From the NCBI RefSeq assembly GCF_000972845.2, contig NC_040022.1:15293403-15357402 (forward strand): 64,000 bases of DNA, in the 5' to 3' direction. Below, piece by piece: positions 21,796-35,709 of the stretch. Source of the DNA: Larimichthys crocea. Its lineage: Eukaryota > Chordata > Actinopteri > Sciaenidae. How positions within the stretch are numbered: position 1 is the stretch's first letter; each line of letters begins with the position of its first letter. Made by a program: the position numbers and the translations under genes. The notes under the pieces are model-generated. The model saw only the letters and a list, made by a program, of their open reading frames with translations. It made no database searches and was not told the DNA's origin.

Positions 21796-24700
21796 ATTTA
21801 TATAGAAGTCCTCAAAAGGTTTATACAGCATTTATATTATTATAACATTCTTCACCATCTAAATAATGCCTCTGATGAAATAAAAATGTTAAACTGCACA
21901 AATATGCAAATATGCTCTAGTGGCTAATTTATGAATAGTCTAGTTAAAAGAGCACCTGACAGATTTATGTGTGTAGGCTACTCCTGTCATCAGGCCACCT
22001 GAGATTTTAGTTTTATAGCTGCTGAAAAGTCATATTTTGTTTTTAAAAGACGTGAGTAATTAACAATTATTATAAATGGAATGTTTTACATAAATTATTT
22101 GATGTTGCTGAAGTTTTTTGCAACAATGTGCTTGCAGATAACATTTACACAGTAATTTACCACAATGTTATCTGTGTGGACAGGTGAGATTATTTGAGTT
22201 AAAGTTAGTTATTAGTATCTGGATTAGTTGAGCTAGTTAAAGTTATGTATTTGTATGTTATTGTTATCTAGTTTTCTTCTGAAGTTCATTTTCCACTGTT
22301 GCTCTGGTTATACATGCTACTGTATATAACTTTGATTAACTTTTCTGTTGGCGGGTATCTCACCACGTCTAGCCTTATCTAGTACAACCAGTGACAGTAT
22401 AGAGACGGAGTCAGTGGTGTATGCATGTCATCGCCCACAGGTTTGAAGCCCACAAACTCTGGCTCTGGTTGATAGTCCACAGGTAGCAACATTCAGCAAC
22501 AATCCAACAACTTACTCACTATTGACTAGAACTTACAAAAAGTAAACACAGAAGTTCATTGTTACCAATTTTATAGTCAAATTAATTACCTGGGGGGGGG
22601 GGAAACATGTTAAAAGCTACTTAGCATTAATATCTTGAACCAAACATATTTACAACAAGCTAATAAAGGCTTCAGCAATGTAGCAGAGGCATGTTGAGAG
22701 CTTTAGCTTATCATGCTGCTGTCAAACCCCATCACAGTTTTTACTTAATGCATTCAATAGCTAATGATGCAAGCTCAGGTCGTGCAGAACATTTCAGACT
22801 GCACTGTTTCAACATTGTGACACTAGATGTCAGCCTTTTCAAGTCAGCTGGAGCATGTTAGTAGTGGACTGAAATCACAAGTATAATGTATCCATTATTT
22901 TTCTGTTTATTTAGCTGTCTGGTGGTCTGTTATTTGCATCTTTCAAAGCCTTTTTTGACAACACATAATTAGTTTTCTGAGCTGACTAATTAACATGAAT
23001 GATGTTGTTAGCACATAAGTTTAGTTCACAGTTACTTACTAAGCTGGCTTACTCCATTCTCAGGTGCTGCTCAGTGTTTGGAAGCTGAGCGGCTTGTTAA
23101 GTGGATTGGTTTGTGTTCATGGATGCTGGATGTGAAAACAACACCTGAACATACTGTTGTAGGATCACACAATGGTGAGCGCTTCTTAATTGTCTGCACA
23201 AAATATTTAAGAAACACTATTTGTTTTTCTTTTTTTGCTGTACTTGAAGCATTAACAGGAGACACCAATTTTAGTTGCTGATGCATGAGTGTTCTACAGG
23301 ATGATTCAACATTATATATAACTGTGAACTGCACCCTGCTATAAAGTACATTTGTTTTTGAGAAGCGAATGATAAGCTCACTCTTTTTCTGTTCATTGTG
23401 GCTCGAGGTGGAGAATGTAACACTGTGTCTTAACCACCAGCAGGTAAACAGAGTGAACATGTGTGAAGAGACCAGCTCAAATGTGCTACAACACACTGAG
23501 AGACGCATTAGAGTCTGAAGGTAAGGTACATCCACTCGCACATGTAGAGTAGTACCAATACATAGCCTGAAAGAGCAAAGGGACAGAATGAGATGTGGCC
23601 AGATTGGGGGATAAACTGCACATTTTTATTCCTCAAACTTAGCTCAGAGTCCAAACATACAAAATTCCAGTATCACTAACCTTCAAAGCATCATTCTGGA
23701 TAGAGACAGAGGAGCTTTCTTTTTTGGTGATAAATAAAGATTCACAAACATAACTTCAACTCTGTTGCAAATATGAGATCAATTATAAAATATAACTTTG
23801 ATTTCTTTATGCTACTCGTGATTGAATTTTGCAAATTGCTTTTTATTCAATAAGAACAGAGCATTGTGTGACAAGACAAAGGGCCTGTGTAGATGAATTA
23901 TTATTGTTATCATAATTATTACAAACTTAGTCAACCAAATCATCATTACCACTCCATTTAGGTAAAGTGGATATTTCATTACTGAACAGTTGGTGGTTAA
24001 TGTGCATTTAATGGCAGTTAATGTGATTGTTGAGGTCATAATAGATCTAATTAACAACATGTCTAACAATGACCCAATACAGGCCTGTGCAGACGAGCTG
24101 CTTGTGCTTGACTATTGTCAGGGGCTTCAAGTGTCTGTCTGTGTTGAAATGTTGGGAACCTCTTCTCTCTTGCGTACCCCACTGACCTAGATTTCAATTG
24201 TTTTCTGCCTGAAACAATGGGAGAAATGGTTTCATAACCGAACACAATACCTGGGTGTTATTCAACACGATTGTTGTTACGGTTCTCATTGCGGTGATTT
24301 TGTGCTGAGCATTGGGTGTTTTCTTTATGTAACCTGCTCAAACAGCCAGCCAATGACGAGCCCATACACTGCACAATAAATCTCTTCAAGATGGTCCAAC
24401 AGATGATTGTGTGTTCACATGAATTTCTGCAGCACAGTTTATCCAGTCACTGCTCTTTCAAACACAAGCACCAGCTTCTTATATGAATTTATTAATCTTT
24501 CTCACATCAAATCTTATTCTCCCAAGACATACCTAAGTGTTATAACATGAGAGACAGCTGTCACCTGATTCTGAAAAAAAAAAAAAAGACCTTGGTTATG
24601 AGCTTATTTGTCTCTGCTTCCTCCTATTTACTAGGAAGGTTGCTAACTTAATCTGAAATTGAGGATTGTTAAACAACATAATTGTAATTTTCTTATTTTA

Positions 24701-27660
24701 GGGCTCATCCTAAAAAAATGTTACACTGTTACACCTCTGTGTGTTACAGGTAGAATTGGGGGAAACCTCTTATATATACTGTCCACCTATCAAAGAATTA
24801 AAAGTGGCATTAGAACAGCATAAAACAGAAGCAAAGACACAAAAATAACATGAGAAAACAAACAAATACACAATAAAAATGAAAATAAAATGAGATAGAA
24901 AAATTCTAGAGAAAGACGGTTGCAATGCAGTAATGAGAGGCCTCAAATCCATTCAAGGAAATAAAAACGCTGCGTGGAATTAATAGCTTAAGTTGCACAT
25001 TTAAGATTGTCAGAAAGTTGATTTTCATCTATGATCTGCACAGTAACTAGAAGCAAATTTGCCCTAATTACTTCTGACTCAGGACAATACTGAGGATCTA
25101 AGAGACCGACTGGGTTTATATTTATGAAGCAGATCATCCTAAGGTTGTTAAGAGATTTAAACAACTTTTACAGATACATCATGTCCCTGAATTAATACTG
25201 CAAAAAATTATATAAAATAGGCCATTTCCAACAATTCACTAATGCATCACAAGTTTGCATTATTTACAATAGTTTCAGTTTTTATGGCTTAAGATGTCAC
25301 CAAAAATGCTCAAATAAAAGGTGTGCACAACCTTTTGGCCAGCAGTGTTACTGTTGGAAAAGAGTAGATAGGTAGAACATCACAGCTTTTTTTTTTTAGA
25401 TAGAAACAGGCAGGCGGAGGAGAAAAGAGAGGCAGAGTGCTCCATGCTTGGTGGATAGATGAAGCCATAGTGAGCAGAAGGCAAATTAATCAAAGGACAT
25501 CAAAGGAAAATGGATTGAGGGAGAGAAGGAATGAAAGAGTGCCGCCCGTTTGTCCCAAGCCGTTCCCGCTCCGCTCCGCCTGAGCTTGCTCTCAGATCTC
25601 AGGGCCATTGTGCCGCACGGGTGCATGGAGGGGGCTGGGGCACAATGCACACACAACAAAACATACACACACACTGACAACAAATATCTGAAAGAAAGGG
25701 TTGAAGAAAAATATAATTTTTTCATCATGTGTAATTCTGTCTGACCTGTTTTTGTTTCTCATCTGTGCACATTTGCAGTTGCGTGCAGTTTTTTTGTTTG
25801 TTTTTTGAGTTGGCTGCACAAACTGACTGAAACATAAACACACAACACAAAAACGCTCTCCAACACGTACTGTATGTTGTTGTCAGTGTGAACTCTGCTG
25901 TCATTGCTGGCTTGTGGCAGCAGGGATCGGCTCTCTTTGATATTGCCCTGCTGGATTTAGCCGCCACTCTTTTTATTGTTTGGCCAGTTAGTTGGCTCAA
26001 AGTTGACTCCAATTTGTGCTTCTCCTTTGGGTTACTGGTCGGGACAGACTTCTTTCTGTGTCCACGCAGACTGTGACCATCCCTGTGTCTGTTGCCTGTG
26101 AATGTACAAAACATCTTGTGTACATCACTTTATACCTGGATCACTTTTTGCCGATATTTTTACTATCCAATGTGGTTGTATACTGTAAAATTATTATGCA
26201 CAGTAGAATCACATCTGGCTTTTGTGTCTTGCAAGAGAAAATGTGTCCTTGAATATGTGCATATATGAGTTATGGTGAGTAAACAAACGTGGTCTGACAC
26301 ATTATATACTGTCAGGTCTTGCACACAGAGCTGCGTAATCAATTTATGTTAAGTACTCATCTTTTCTACTTTAAAATCATGGTAGACAGGCAGATGATCT
26401 CTTTTCTCCAGCACACACAGAAGCCACTGTTTTGGCTCAATACACATTGATTGTAAAAAAACTAAAAATCTGAGGTTCTTTACAGCAGAATGACACTTTG
26501 GATGAACATTCATGATTTAGTGTGATGAAAGTTTTAAAATGCAAAGTCCTCCTAAATCTCAATTTGTCCTCATACATAAAATCAACTTAGTGAACTTAAT
26601 GAGATCCTAGCTTTTAGTTACATTCAGCTTTAGTAAAACAGGGAATGGTTGTAATGCTTCACGTTTACTATAATGTTTTTCACATGGGTAGATCTCACAT
26701 GATGTATGTATGGTGTAAGGTGAAATACTACTCTAACTACACACATTAATCTTTTTTAGATGTAAGGATTTAGACATCTATCAGCACTTGTGTTGTGTGG
26801 CATTTTCACTTTTTTCTATAAAGACAATATGAATGTGTATTATTTAATCAGAAGGATAAACAATTTGTCTCAGGTAATATGTCAGTTTAACTTTTGTTTC
26901 AGCGGGTGCAGTGACAAATTCGGATTTGTTTGATGAATGATTTCTGACGTACTTTTAAAAATACACCATGTTCATTTCTTACCGTATCTTTATGTAACAA
27001 AAGCAGAGTTCAGCAGAGAAAGACAAAAGTGATGTGAACTGACAATATTTTAATGGGGGGGATAAAAGACTGTAAGTGATCAATGGAGGCGGCGGCCAAG
27101 TGATGCCCAGGGGACGGCTTTGATGTGGGCATCCTCAGAGGGACGCCGGGGACAATGCCCTCTTTGAGGGGCATGCAGAATGGCAGACACTCACACTCTC
27201 TCTCTCACACACTCTGTCACTCAACCTCCCTCCATCTCCTGCTCGCTCCACTCACGCTGCGACTCGATTCAGACACTCGTTGACGTCCCTCTCTCGTTCT
27301 ACATTCCTCTACACCAGTGTCACATCAGCCCATATCCTTATCTGCATAACTTTCTCCCTCTTCCTCTCACATTAATTAATTCAAACAACACCCCCTTCCC
27401 TGCCGCCCAGCCAATCACTCCTCTGTCCCGTTATCCCCCCTCCCTATCTGTATCTCTCTCTCTCTCCCTCTGTCTCCTTTCATAGAACCAAACCTCTTTG
27501 TAATGTCCAGCCTTGGCAAGTTGCGCCCGATTTGCTGTCACAGTCTTAATGAATTCATCTGTTTGTGTATTGGCCATGGGAGCATTTCTCCCTCCTCCCT
27601 CCCTCACACTCTCTCTTTCCTACCCCCCACCCTCCCTCTTACTGGTGTTCCGCTGGGGGC
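21796..27660. other. Gene-poor AT-rich spacer before prss56
   Basis: No gene recognised on either strand. The longest open stretch (minus, 23071-23541) has no recognisable domain and no splice context. There is a G run at 22591-22601. A GC-rich, CpG-containing block at about 27062-27180 stands out against the AT-rich background and may be a regulatory element. C/T-rich low-complexity sequence fills 27190-27480 and 27580-27650. Confidence 0.55.
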
Positions 27661-27931
27661 TCTATATATACCAGGGACCACTCCAGGCACCTATTGTTCC
27701 TCTAAGTAAACTTACAGACAGATGCCCTGCACCACAGTGTGGGAGAGAGTCCAAAGAGTCAGGAGGAAGGAGACAGTTAGCGATTGCAGAGAGCAACCAG
27801 ACAATAAAGATCTGGAAACACTGCAGGCAAGCCTCATCTCCAGCACCTTTGCATCCTCTTCACTCATTTTGTGTGTCTGCTGCCCGTCTGCTTGTTGTCA
27901 CTTCGGAGTGGAGGTCTGATGTTCTGACACC
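27661..27931 (+). promoter_or_regulatory. Candidate prss56 promoter and 5' UTR
   Basis: A TATA-like TATATATA at about 27663-27670 in a GC-flanked context lies about 265 bases upstream of the prss56 ATG. Transcription starting about 25-30 bases downstream would give a 5' UTR of about 235 bases in the same exon as the ATG. No upstream ATG frame of interest was noted. The start site is inferred. Confidence 0.4.
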
Positions 27932-30900
27932 ATGCTGCTGCTGATATCACTGCTGCTTATGGGACTCGACTGCTTGCCGGGAGCCCCAACGGGTCGAGAG
28001 GTCTACAGGATGCCCCAGAGTACGCTTAAAGGTAATTTTTCTAAATTAACACAATTTTTGTGTGTATGTGTGTTTAAATTATGGGTATATGTGTTAAGAG
28101 TAGTGAGAACAGTACCTGTCAGTAACTATATACAGCACGTCAAGGTTTATTAGATTTTTTTATATATCTTAGATATATATTTATATATATGTTTTAATTT
28201 AATGCATCGTAGTGACAACCCTGCAAACAAACACTGGTGATTCTGCAATGCCCCAAAAGCATTAATATCTCTCTAGGAGCTAAGAGGACAAAACATAACA
28301 TACTATTACTTTAAACTTGAGAGTGTCATACACCGATACTGACACATGTATAAATATTGGAATTTTTGTTTTTGCTATGAGTTTACTTTGTTGTTTAAGT
28401 TGGATGATTACCGATCTCCTCCCATACATGCAGAATATGTTTTGGTGTTTTACTAATGAGCAGCAGGTGTCTAACCTCAAAAGAAGTAATACAACACATT
28501 TTTTCACACTGTGCAGTTCAGCACTCGTCTTCTAAGCAGAACAAGAATAGAAATATTACCACTTGTGTTTTTTTTCTTTTTTCGCCTACATTGCACTTTC
28601 TCTGGCAGGCTTGTCACAGAGCTACTGCAGAGAAACCTTGAAATTCTGCAGTGGAGCACAGTGGTGAGGGACCTATGCCCCTCTCTAGTTGAAGTGCTGA
28701 GTACAGCAGGCCCTTCATACAAACGGCTGGTGATGGTAGTGTGTGTTTGGAGTGTTTAGAACAAGAGACTTGGGGTCCCTAGAGCTGCCAGCCCGTGCCC
28801 CTACGGCCTATCCCTGCCCGTCAGCCTCTGCCAGCTCAGCCCTGGCCTTCTAATTAAGTCTTCAATCAGCATTGTTGTTGTTAGTGGCCTATCCTGTGAT
28901 GTGCTGCGGCACAGAGGGGGGTTGGCGGGTTGGCGGCCTGATTGATATGTGTCTGCAGAAGCCTCACAAGCGCGCTGAGCGTGAGCTAGCTTCCCCAACA
29001 TGCTGCCAATGAGCTCAAAGAGCAGCATGAGAAAAAGGGGGCTACTCACACACATACCAGAAAGCTGTACCAATTCATGCTAATGCTCACATACACACAG
29101 TGTTCCCACAGCAGCGACCTAGAGATCCTTTCTAGTAGTATGTTGATACATTTTTCCTTTCAAAATTCTCAGAATATTGTCATACACAGATATTTTTATA
29201 TCATCATGTAGTTGTGGTCAAGATATGCCCTTACCAAGACAATTGTAATGGAGACATTACTATAAATTCATCTTTGACATTGTACTGCAGTTCTGAACTG
29301 GACGACATATACACTAATACAATATATATGTGTCGTTTTATGTGTCTCCTATTCTCTCTCAGCATATTTCGTCTTCTCCTTCCATAACTTGTCTCACATC
29401 TTAGTGCTTTTTTAAGTATTTAAAGTTTTCTGTTCTTTCTTTTCTCTTTCTTCCTGTCGTCTCTTACAGCCCTGTCTGATCGTGGCACTGTGGTTCTAGA
29501 GGCAGCCATGACCAGTGCCCTGTCCGCTCTCGAGCGTGCATCATCTGAGAGAAGTAGGGCTGAAGCAGGCTGCCGGGGCTGTGTTCCCTGTTTGTTTCAG
29601 GACTGTGGACAGCTGTCGGGCTCCTGCTGTAAGTAAAATATGACTCTTCTTGCCCTTGTCTCCTCTCCTGTATTGCCAATGAATGCTTTCTTAGTATGTC
29701 TATAACTTTCATATCTCCTCTTCTGACAGTGTCTCCTGCCAGTGCTGTATCAGAGCCTAGCTGTGATGTAATCAGTAAGGCCCAGAAGCTTCAAGATGAA
29801 GCTGAGCGGAGTTGGGCTCTGAGCCAGGCCTGTGCGTACTATCAGCATCGCTGCCCACCTGGTGAACTGGACAAGGAGAGCTGCATCAGGATCATGGGTG
29901 AGAGTTGCAGTGCCCGTGTCCTCCAGTGCAGCCTGCTTAGCACAATGCAGAACCTGGAACCGGCAACACAGACGCATGCACAGGGTGAGGGGATAATAAG
30001 CATTCATGCATTCATACAGAATATCCTTCTTTCTCTTTCAGTGAGGTCAGCAAAGAGGCTCCAGTACTCAATGTTTTTCTACAAAAAGACGATTTTGCTA
30101 CTTTTTTGACCATGCGTGTCTCTGTCCCAGCAGCAGTGTGTGGTCAGAGGTCATCCACGGTGCAAAACATTACACAGCCTCGCTCCCGGATTGTGGGCGG
30201 CTCTCCTGCTCCTCCAGGCAGCTGGCCCTGGCTGGTCAACCTTCAGCTAGATGGTGGTCTGATGTGTGGAGGAGTTCTGGTGGACAGCTCCTGGGTGGTC
30301 ACTGCTGCTCATTGTTTTGCTGGGTGAGTGTGTGTCTTTGTATGTGAGAAAAATAAGACCTTTGATTTGTCTAAAGCATTTCAGAATATTATACTCCTCT
30401 CACTCCCGGTTTGTCTTTTCTGACCTCAACAGCAGCCGTAGTGAGAGCTACTGGACCGCCGTGGTAGGGGAGTTCGACATCACCAAGACTGACCCTGATG
30501 AGCAAGTTCTTAAAGTAAACCGCATCATTCCTCATCCTAAGGTAACAATCCATATATATGTATATATATGTAGTACAATAAGGATGATATAGTACCAGTA
30601 CCTTGGTCAACAACCAGATCAATCTGTCTTCAAGTCATTCAATCGATCAAACTTTCTCCACATCCTGCAGTTCAACCCAAAGACGTTTAACAACGATATA
30701 GCCCTGGTGGAGCTGACATCCCCAGTGGTCCTGTCCAACCGTGTCACCCCAGTGTGTCTCCCCTCTAGCATGGAGCCCCCTACTGGCAGTCCATGTCTGG
30801 TGGCAGGCTGGGGCTCCCTCTATGAGGGTAAGTGGGAGATGATTGACATGTATTTGAATTTTTCCTTTTTGACAGAATATGCAATATCATATAACATGGT

Positions 30901-33890
30901 GCATTTTTCTGTGTGTTCTCTACAGATGGCCCATCTGCTGACGTGGTAATGGAGGCCAAGGTGCCTTTACTGCCTCAGAGTACCTGTAAGAGTGCACTTG
31001 GCAAAGAACTGGTCACCAACACTATGTTGTGTGCTGGCTATCTCTCTGGAGGCATAGACTCCTGTCAGGTGGGCAGAACAACTTAATTTTCTTTTGTTTT
31101 ACTTGGAAATTGTCTTCAGTTACTGAATTTAAATACCTTCAATCCACTGTATGTTTTAGGAACTAAATGTCCTATAAACAGTCCACAGATTAGCTTTTTT
31201 TTGTAAATGTTTGGTGGATTTTCTGTCATCTGTAGGGAGATTCTGGAGGCCCCCTGATCTACCAGGACCGAATTTCAGGTCGGTTCCAGCTTCACGGCAT
31301 TACTTCCTGGGGAGATGGCTGTGGGGAGAAGGGCAAGCCAGGAGTCTACACACGAGTGTCTGCTTTCTCTGACTGGATTCAGGCTGAGATACAAAGTGAG
31401 TTTCAAGTAACAATAAAACACCATGGGAACCCAAATATTTAGATGCACAACATATGTCTAAGTGTTAAAATACTATTTACAATGCAACAATGTATGGCGC
31501 TTGTCTTTTAGAGACATTTGGAAGCAGGGAGCCCACATGTCCAGAGCTTCTGAAGACAACAGAAATGACAGAGGAGGAACAGAAATCTGAGTTCAGCTCT
31601 CTCTGTCGTTTCTATACCTTGACCTGCCCCCCTGATCAGTCTGCCAGTGCTTGCAGCCAAATGGCCGAGAACAAGTGCCTCACCCGCTTCAAAAAATGTC
31701 GTGAGTACACTTATTCAAAAGCTCTGCTTGGTGGTTAGAGAACAAAAACTAAATTATGGTGCTTTGAGGTTATTCACTAGAGGTTTCTAATCTGTTTCTC
31801 ACAATCTGCCATCTAGAGTTGCGTTCCTTCCTGCAGACCCTGTTGGACTTGCTACAGAGGGCAGAGGACTACATCAGGGACAAAGTGGACTTGACCTTCT
31901 TCACCCAGACTTTGCCACAGCTGGTAGAGCACATCTACAGCACTGCTTTTACCCACACAAGAGAGAGGAGGGACCTGAGCCTGAGCCACGGTCTCACACA
32001 GATTGAAGGTACATGACTGACAGTTGACATTATTCCATCTTCTGTCCAAGCTTAATTACAAGCTCAATGACCATGCAAACACTCATTCACTTCCAGCAGT
32101 GTTTTGCAGTACAAAAGGTGCATTGTTATATTAAGACAATGTATTGTTGGTCACTATTGTAACAGGTGTTGTATGACTTGCAGAACAGCTAGGTGGAGCT
32201 GTGGTGCCAACAGAGGAGGGTCCTTCTCCAGCACGTCCAGCCTTATTCAGAGAAGTGGGACCCTCAGTGGATGACTGGGAGAAATATCTGAGAAACATGG
32301 CGGAGGACCTGGACAAACAACACGCTGACACATCCTTAGACATTTCCTCTGCACCAACAAGACAGGAGAACCACCTTTTCTTACAGGTAGAACATTCGTT
32401 GTATTTCTAGATGATGTTGCATCACATTAACCCCAACCCTATCACATCACATTATTTTGACGTATTCCCAGCACAATCTGATGTTTGAATATTCAGAAAT
32501 ACTTTGAAAAGTGCACAGCTATCTTAAGATGATCCCCCACAAAGGAGTTACAGCAGCACATAATAAGTACAGATAAATCTAGAGTAGTAGTGGTGAGGTT
32601 TGTTGATTAGGTTTTTATATAAGCACAGAAATGATACTTCTTTCTTCTTTCTAGATTCTTTCTTTTTTGAAAGGCAATTATAAAATATAGGATGTCACTA
32701 AAGCAGATGTAGACATGACATTAGGCATAATGTTTTGATGTGAATTTCTTTGAGGCTAAACAACTATACTTTTACATGTCATCTCCAGACAGAGGATTCG
32801 TCAGTGCATGAGCTGGAGGGAGAATTTCGATCTGTAATCTCGGCTCTGCACTCCAAATTGGACTCCCGAGCTGCTCCTCCTATTCTGCACTTGGACACGT
32901 TCTATCTCCAGGAGGAGTCTCCCAACAGTCCCCATTTTCCTTCTTCTTCTACTGCAGCACTAGACCACAACGAACCCTCCTCCTATTCCTCCCAGAAATC
33001 CCAGCAGCCGTGGTCACTTCTAATAGCCCTGATGAATGAATTTCAGAAATTAAGGACACAAGATGAAATCGTGACAGAAGATGTGTCACAAAGTGAAACC
33101 TTGTCTGATATAGATGCTTCTCGTGACATTGAATGGACCGCCACTTCTGAGGATTTTACTTTTGTTGAGAATGAAGACAGAGCCGAATTAAAATCTTCAG
33201 CGTTACCGCTTCCTGTGCAGTCAACAACTGTCGTCCAGCCGGTCACTGAGAGTGCTCACACTGAGGCGACTGCTGACCCCAGACAAACCGTACATGCTGT
33301 AAAGACTTTAAGTCTTCACAGGAAATACAGGAGCCTTCTTCACAAGAGGCAGATACCTGGGACCAGTGGGAAAAGTATGTTCCAGTTCTCACACACTTAT
33401 AAAAAACACTCTTGTAATTACACTCCATGTAATATTTGGTCATGGGTAAATGTTATTTCTTAAATTAAATGTTTTTGTTTGTTCCTGTAGTTTGTCCTGG
33501 AGTTAGAGAGTCCTCACAGCAAGTCAGCCAAGTCAGAGACACTTACAGATGGGTCTTAAACATCCCACGCAAGAACCTACACATGAATTTCCAAGAGGTA
33601 AATAATCATTTAAGAAAGAGAAATTAAGTGAATGTGCACTGGTAAAAAGGATTTTTTTACTTGTGTATTAATCATCTTTCTCTGTCTCTCTGCTCGCTTG
33701 CTTCACTTTCGTTCAGGTTTTAGTTGATCTGAGTTCCAAGAACGATCGAGGACTTTACCAGGCTCGAGTCAAAGCAACAGTGGGAGGACGTCCTTTGACC
33801 TTCTACAGTCTTGTGGGCCTGGAGAATGAGTCATTCTACCGCAGTGTGCCAAGGATCATTGCTTTGGCACTGGAGGCGCTGAAGACTTAA
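27932..33890 (+). CDS. prss56: Serine protease 56, secreted trypsin-like
   Basis: PRSS56 is a secreted chymotrypsin-fold (S1A) protease expressed in retina and Mueller glia; in mammals it affects ocular axial growth, and mutations cause posterior microphthalmos. Exons: 27932-28031, 29470-29628, 29730-29984, 30131-30323, 30433-30541, 30671-30827, 30926-31068, 31236-31395, 31512-31700, 31817-32008, 32184-32386, 32789-33374, 33491-33597, 33717-33890. All phases match: 908 aa against 603 in human. Signal peptide [22 protein letters not shown] Cys-rich N-terminal part precedes the activation site RIVGG (Ile about 192). Triad: TAAHC (His about 232), NNDIAL (Asp about 281), GDSGGP (Ser about 375), with DSCQ before it, so Asp in the S1 pocket and trypsin-like specificity. 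The C-terminal region carries the family blocks [23 protein letters not shown] and LVGLENESF. Extra length is mostly in the acidic/Ser-rich 586-base exon. A TATA-like box lies at 27663. Confidence 0.96.
28760..29060. promoter_or_regulatory. GC-rich block with homeodomain-type sites in prss56 intron 1
   Basis: Inside the 1.4-kb first intron, this block has complex, non-repetitive, GC-rich sequence with a TAATTAA core (about 28851-28857) and TGATTGAT (about 28939-28946). Its composition differs from the AT-rich intron around it. It is only a candidate intronic enhancer; no function can be read from the sequence alone. Confidence 0.3.
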
Positions 33891-35476
33891 CTTTATCATA
33901 ACAGTAAGAAGAATAAAAGAAAGACTGAGAGATGCACAAAGAGACCTGTTTGAAACGCACCAGAAACCCCCTCGTCATGAGACAGAGAGACGTACATAAA
34001 ACGCACACTCGCAAAACTTTTTCTTCCGTCTCCTCTGAAAATCATTATTTTGTTTTCTCAATCTGAGAGTCTGACTTTGGCTCTGAATGAAAACACAGCC
34101 ATGAATGTATCAATCAAACTATCGACCACCCATCATGCCACAGGACTTTTTTTGTATGTGGTTGGAGACGCAGCCTTGTCTAACTTATGAATCTGTACAA
34201 AATTATAAGTTATTCATGTTGTCTTTTGCAAAGGTTGAGCCTCTTGTGAAGCACACAGACTATATATATTATTCATGTTCTTACTTTATTCTTACCATAT
34301 TTATTTGTATAGAGAAAAGCATTTGTATTTTTGTAAAAAAAAAACTAAAAAAACAATAAATCTATATATAATAAAATGGTTATTAATGGTATTGCATATT
34401 GTGCTGAATGTTAATCTATGATTATATAATGTTAGATTTAAGTGAGATATTCAAATAAGCTGACAGTCATGTTGCTAATCCTGCAGTATTTTGCTGCTGG
34501 TGTACAGCCATTCTGCCGAGACCCAAACATACTCCCGAGACAGGTTTTCAATGCTGACTGGTTCCTCTTGAGACCCCAGATTGACCTCAGACCCTTTAAG
34601 GGTACGCTTTCCCATCAACACAGCAGCTGCTGCACTGTGGTGACCAATACCTCCCACCTTCTCCCTGTCTTCACTCCTTATTTCCAGGACGGGGGAATTG
34701 TAACTGGACACAGAACTCAACTGACCTTTAAGGCCTCTTATTGTCTGATCTGAGTCAGAGCAATGCAAGTAAAACAACTGTCACTTGAGGAAGTGACACT
34801 CTGGATTCGTAGACAAGTGTTGACTTTTGTCCCCCCTCGCTGTGGTTGCCATGTTTCAGCCACTGATAGGCTGAATGATCCCAAATAAACCAAAGCAACT
34901 AAGTCCAAGCGCTAAAAGATATACAGGGATATGTGTGTAACAGCTGAGTAAACATACACACACACACACATACCTCTGTTGCAACACATCGACTCCTGCC
35001 TATGGCTTGTGTGTTTATGTGTGTGTGAGAAGTGTGCCAAATCATGGCAGGAAGTATTTTTGTGACGCGCACACACACATGGTAAAGAAATGCCATAAAT
35101 GTGCTACCAACCTCCACAGGGCCCGGTCAGTCATCTCAGAGGGTGTGCTGTAAATGGGTGAGACTTATCACCTGTTTTCTTGTCCACTGTACGGCTCTTT
35201 CAACTTTCTGGCTTACAGACACACACAGTGTTGCTGCTGTCTCCAACTTTTTATTCTGTCAGTCTGCAGATAAACATCTAACCATGGCTTCTAATGGGAA
35301 AAATAGCTTATTATAGATCACTGCTGTGCTAAATATATATTACTTTGTTCACGTGGATGTCTGAATGACATAGCCAGGTGGACTGAACACACTGCTTTAA
35401 TGGTGTACGTTGACACCGGGGGGCAGCCATGTACTGTACTGAGTACAATGCCTAAACTATGTGCATGTCATGTTCC

Positions 35477-35478
<2 letters not shown>

Positions 35479-35521
<43 letters not shown>

Positions 35522-35540
35522 CGTGTGTGTGTGTGTGTTG
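35479..35540. repeat. (GT)n microsatellite
   Basis: About 30 GT units with two GC interruptions, about 250 bases upstream of the chrng start codon. Confidence 0.95.
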
Positions 35541-35673
35541 TGACAGCTGGTTATGCAGTACTGGAAATACACTCTTGAATTTAACTCTAACAATCATCAA
35601 CCCCCCCAACAACACCCAACCCATTCCTCTAAACCTTAACCCTCCCATCAGCCCGAGCCTCGACTTTTTCTGG

Positions 35674-35678
<5 letters not shown>

Positions 35679-35706
<28 letters not shown>
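35679..35706. repeat. (CA)n microsatellite
   Basis: Fourteen uninterrupted CA units. It is the reverse complement of the (GT)n tract 140 bases upstream. Confidence 0.95.

Positions 35707-35709
<3 letters not shown>

Noticed and set aside
23071..23541. 156-codon minus-strand open frame in the vwa5b2-prss56 spacer
   Set aside because: No recognised domain, no promoter or splice context, and composition like the surrounding AT-rich DNA.
27180..27485. Ser/Leu-rich plus-strand frame upstream of prss56
   Set aside because: It comes from C/T-rich low-complexity DNA.
34442..34753. 103-codon plus-strand frame after prss56 as a possible chrnd remnant
   Set aside because: No similarity to any receptor exon could be seen.
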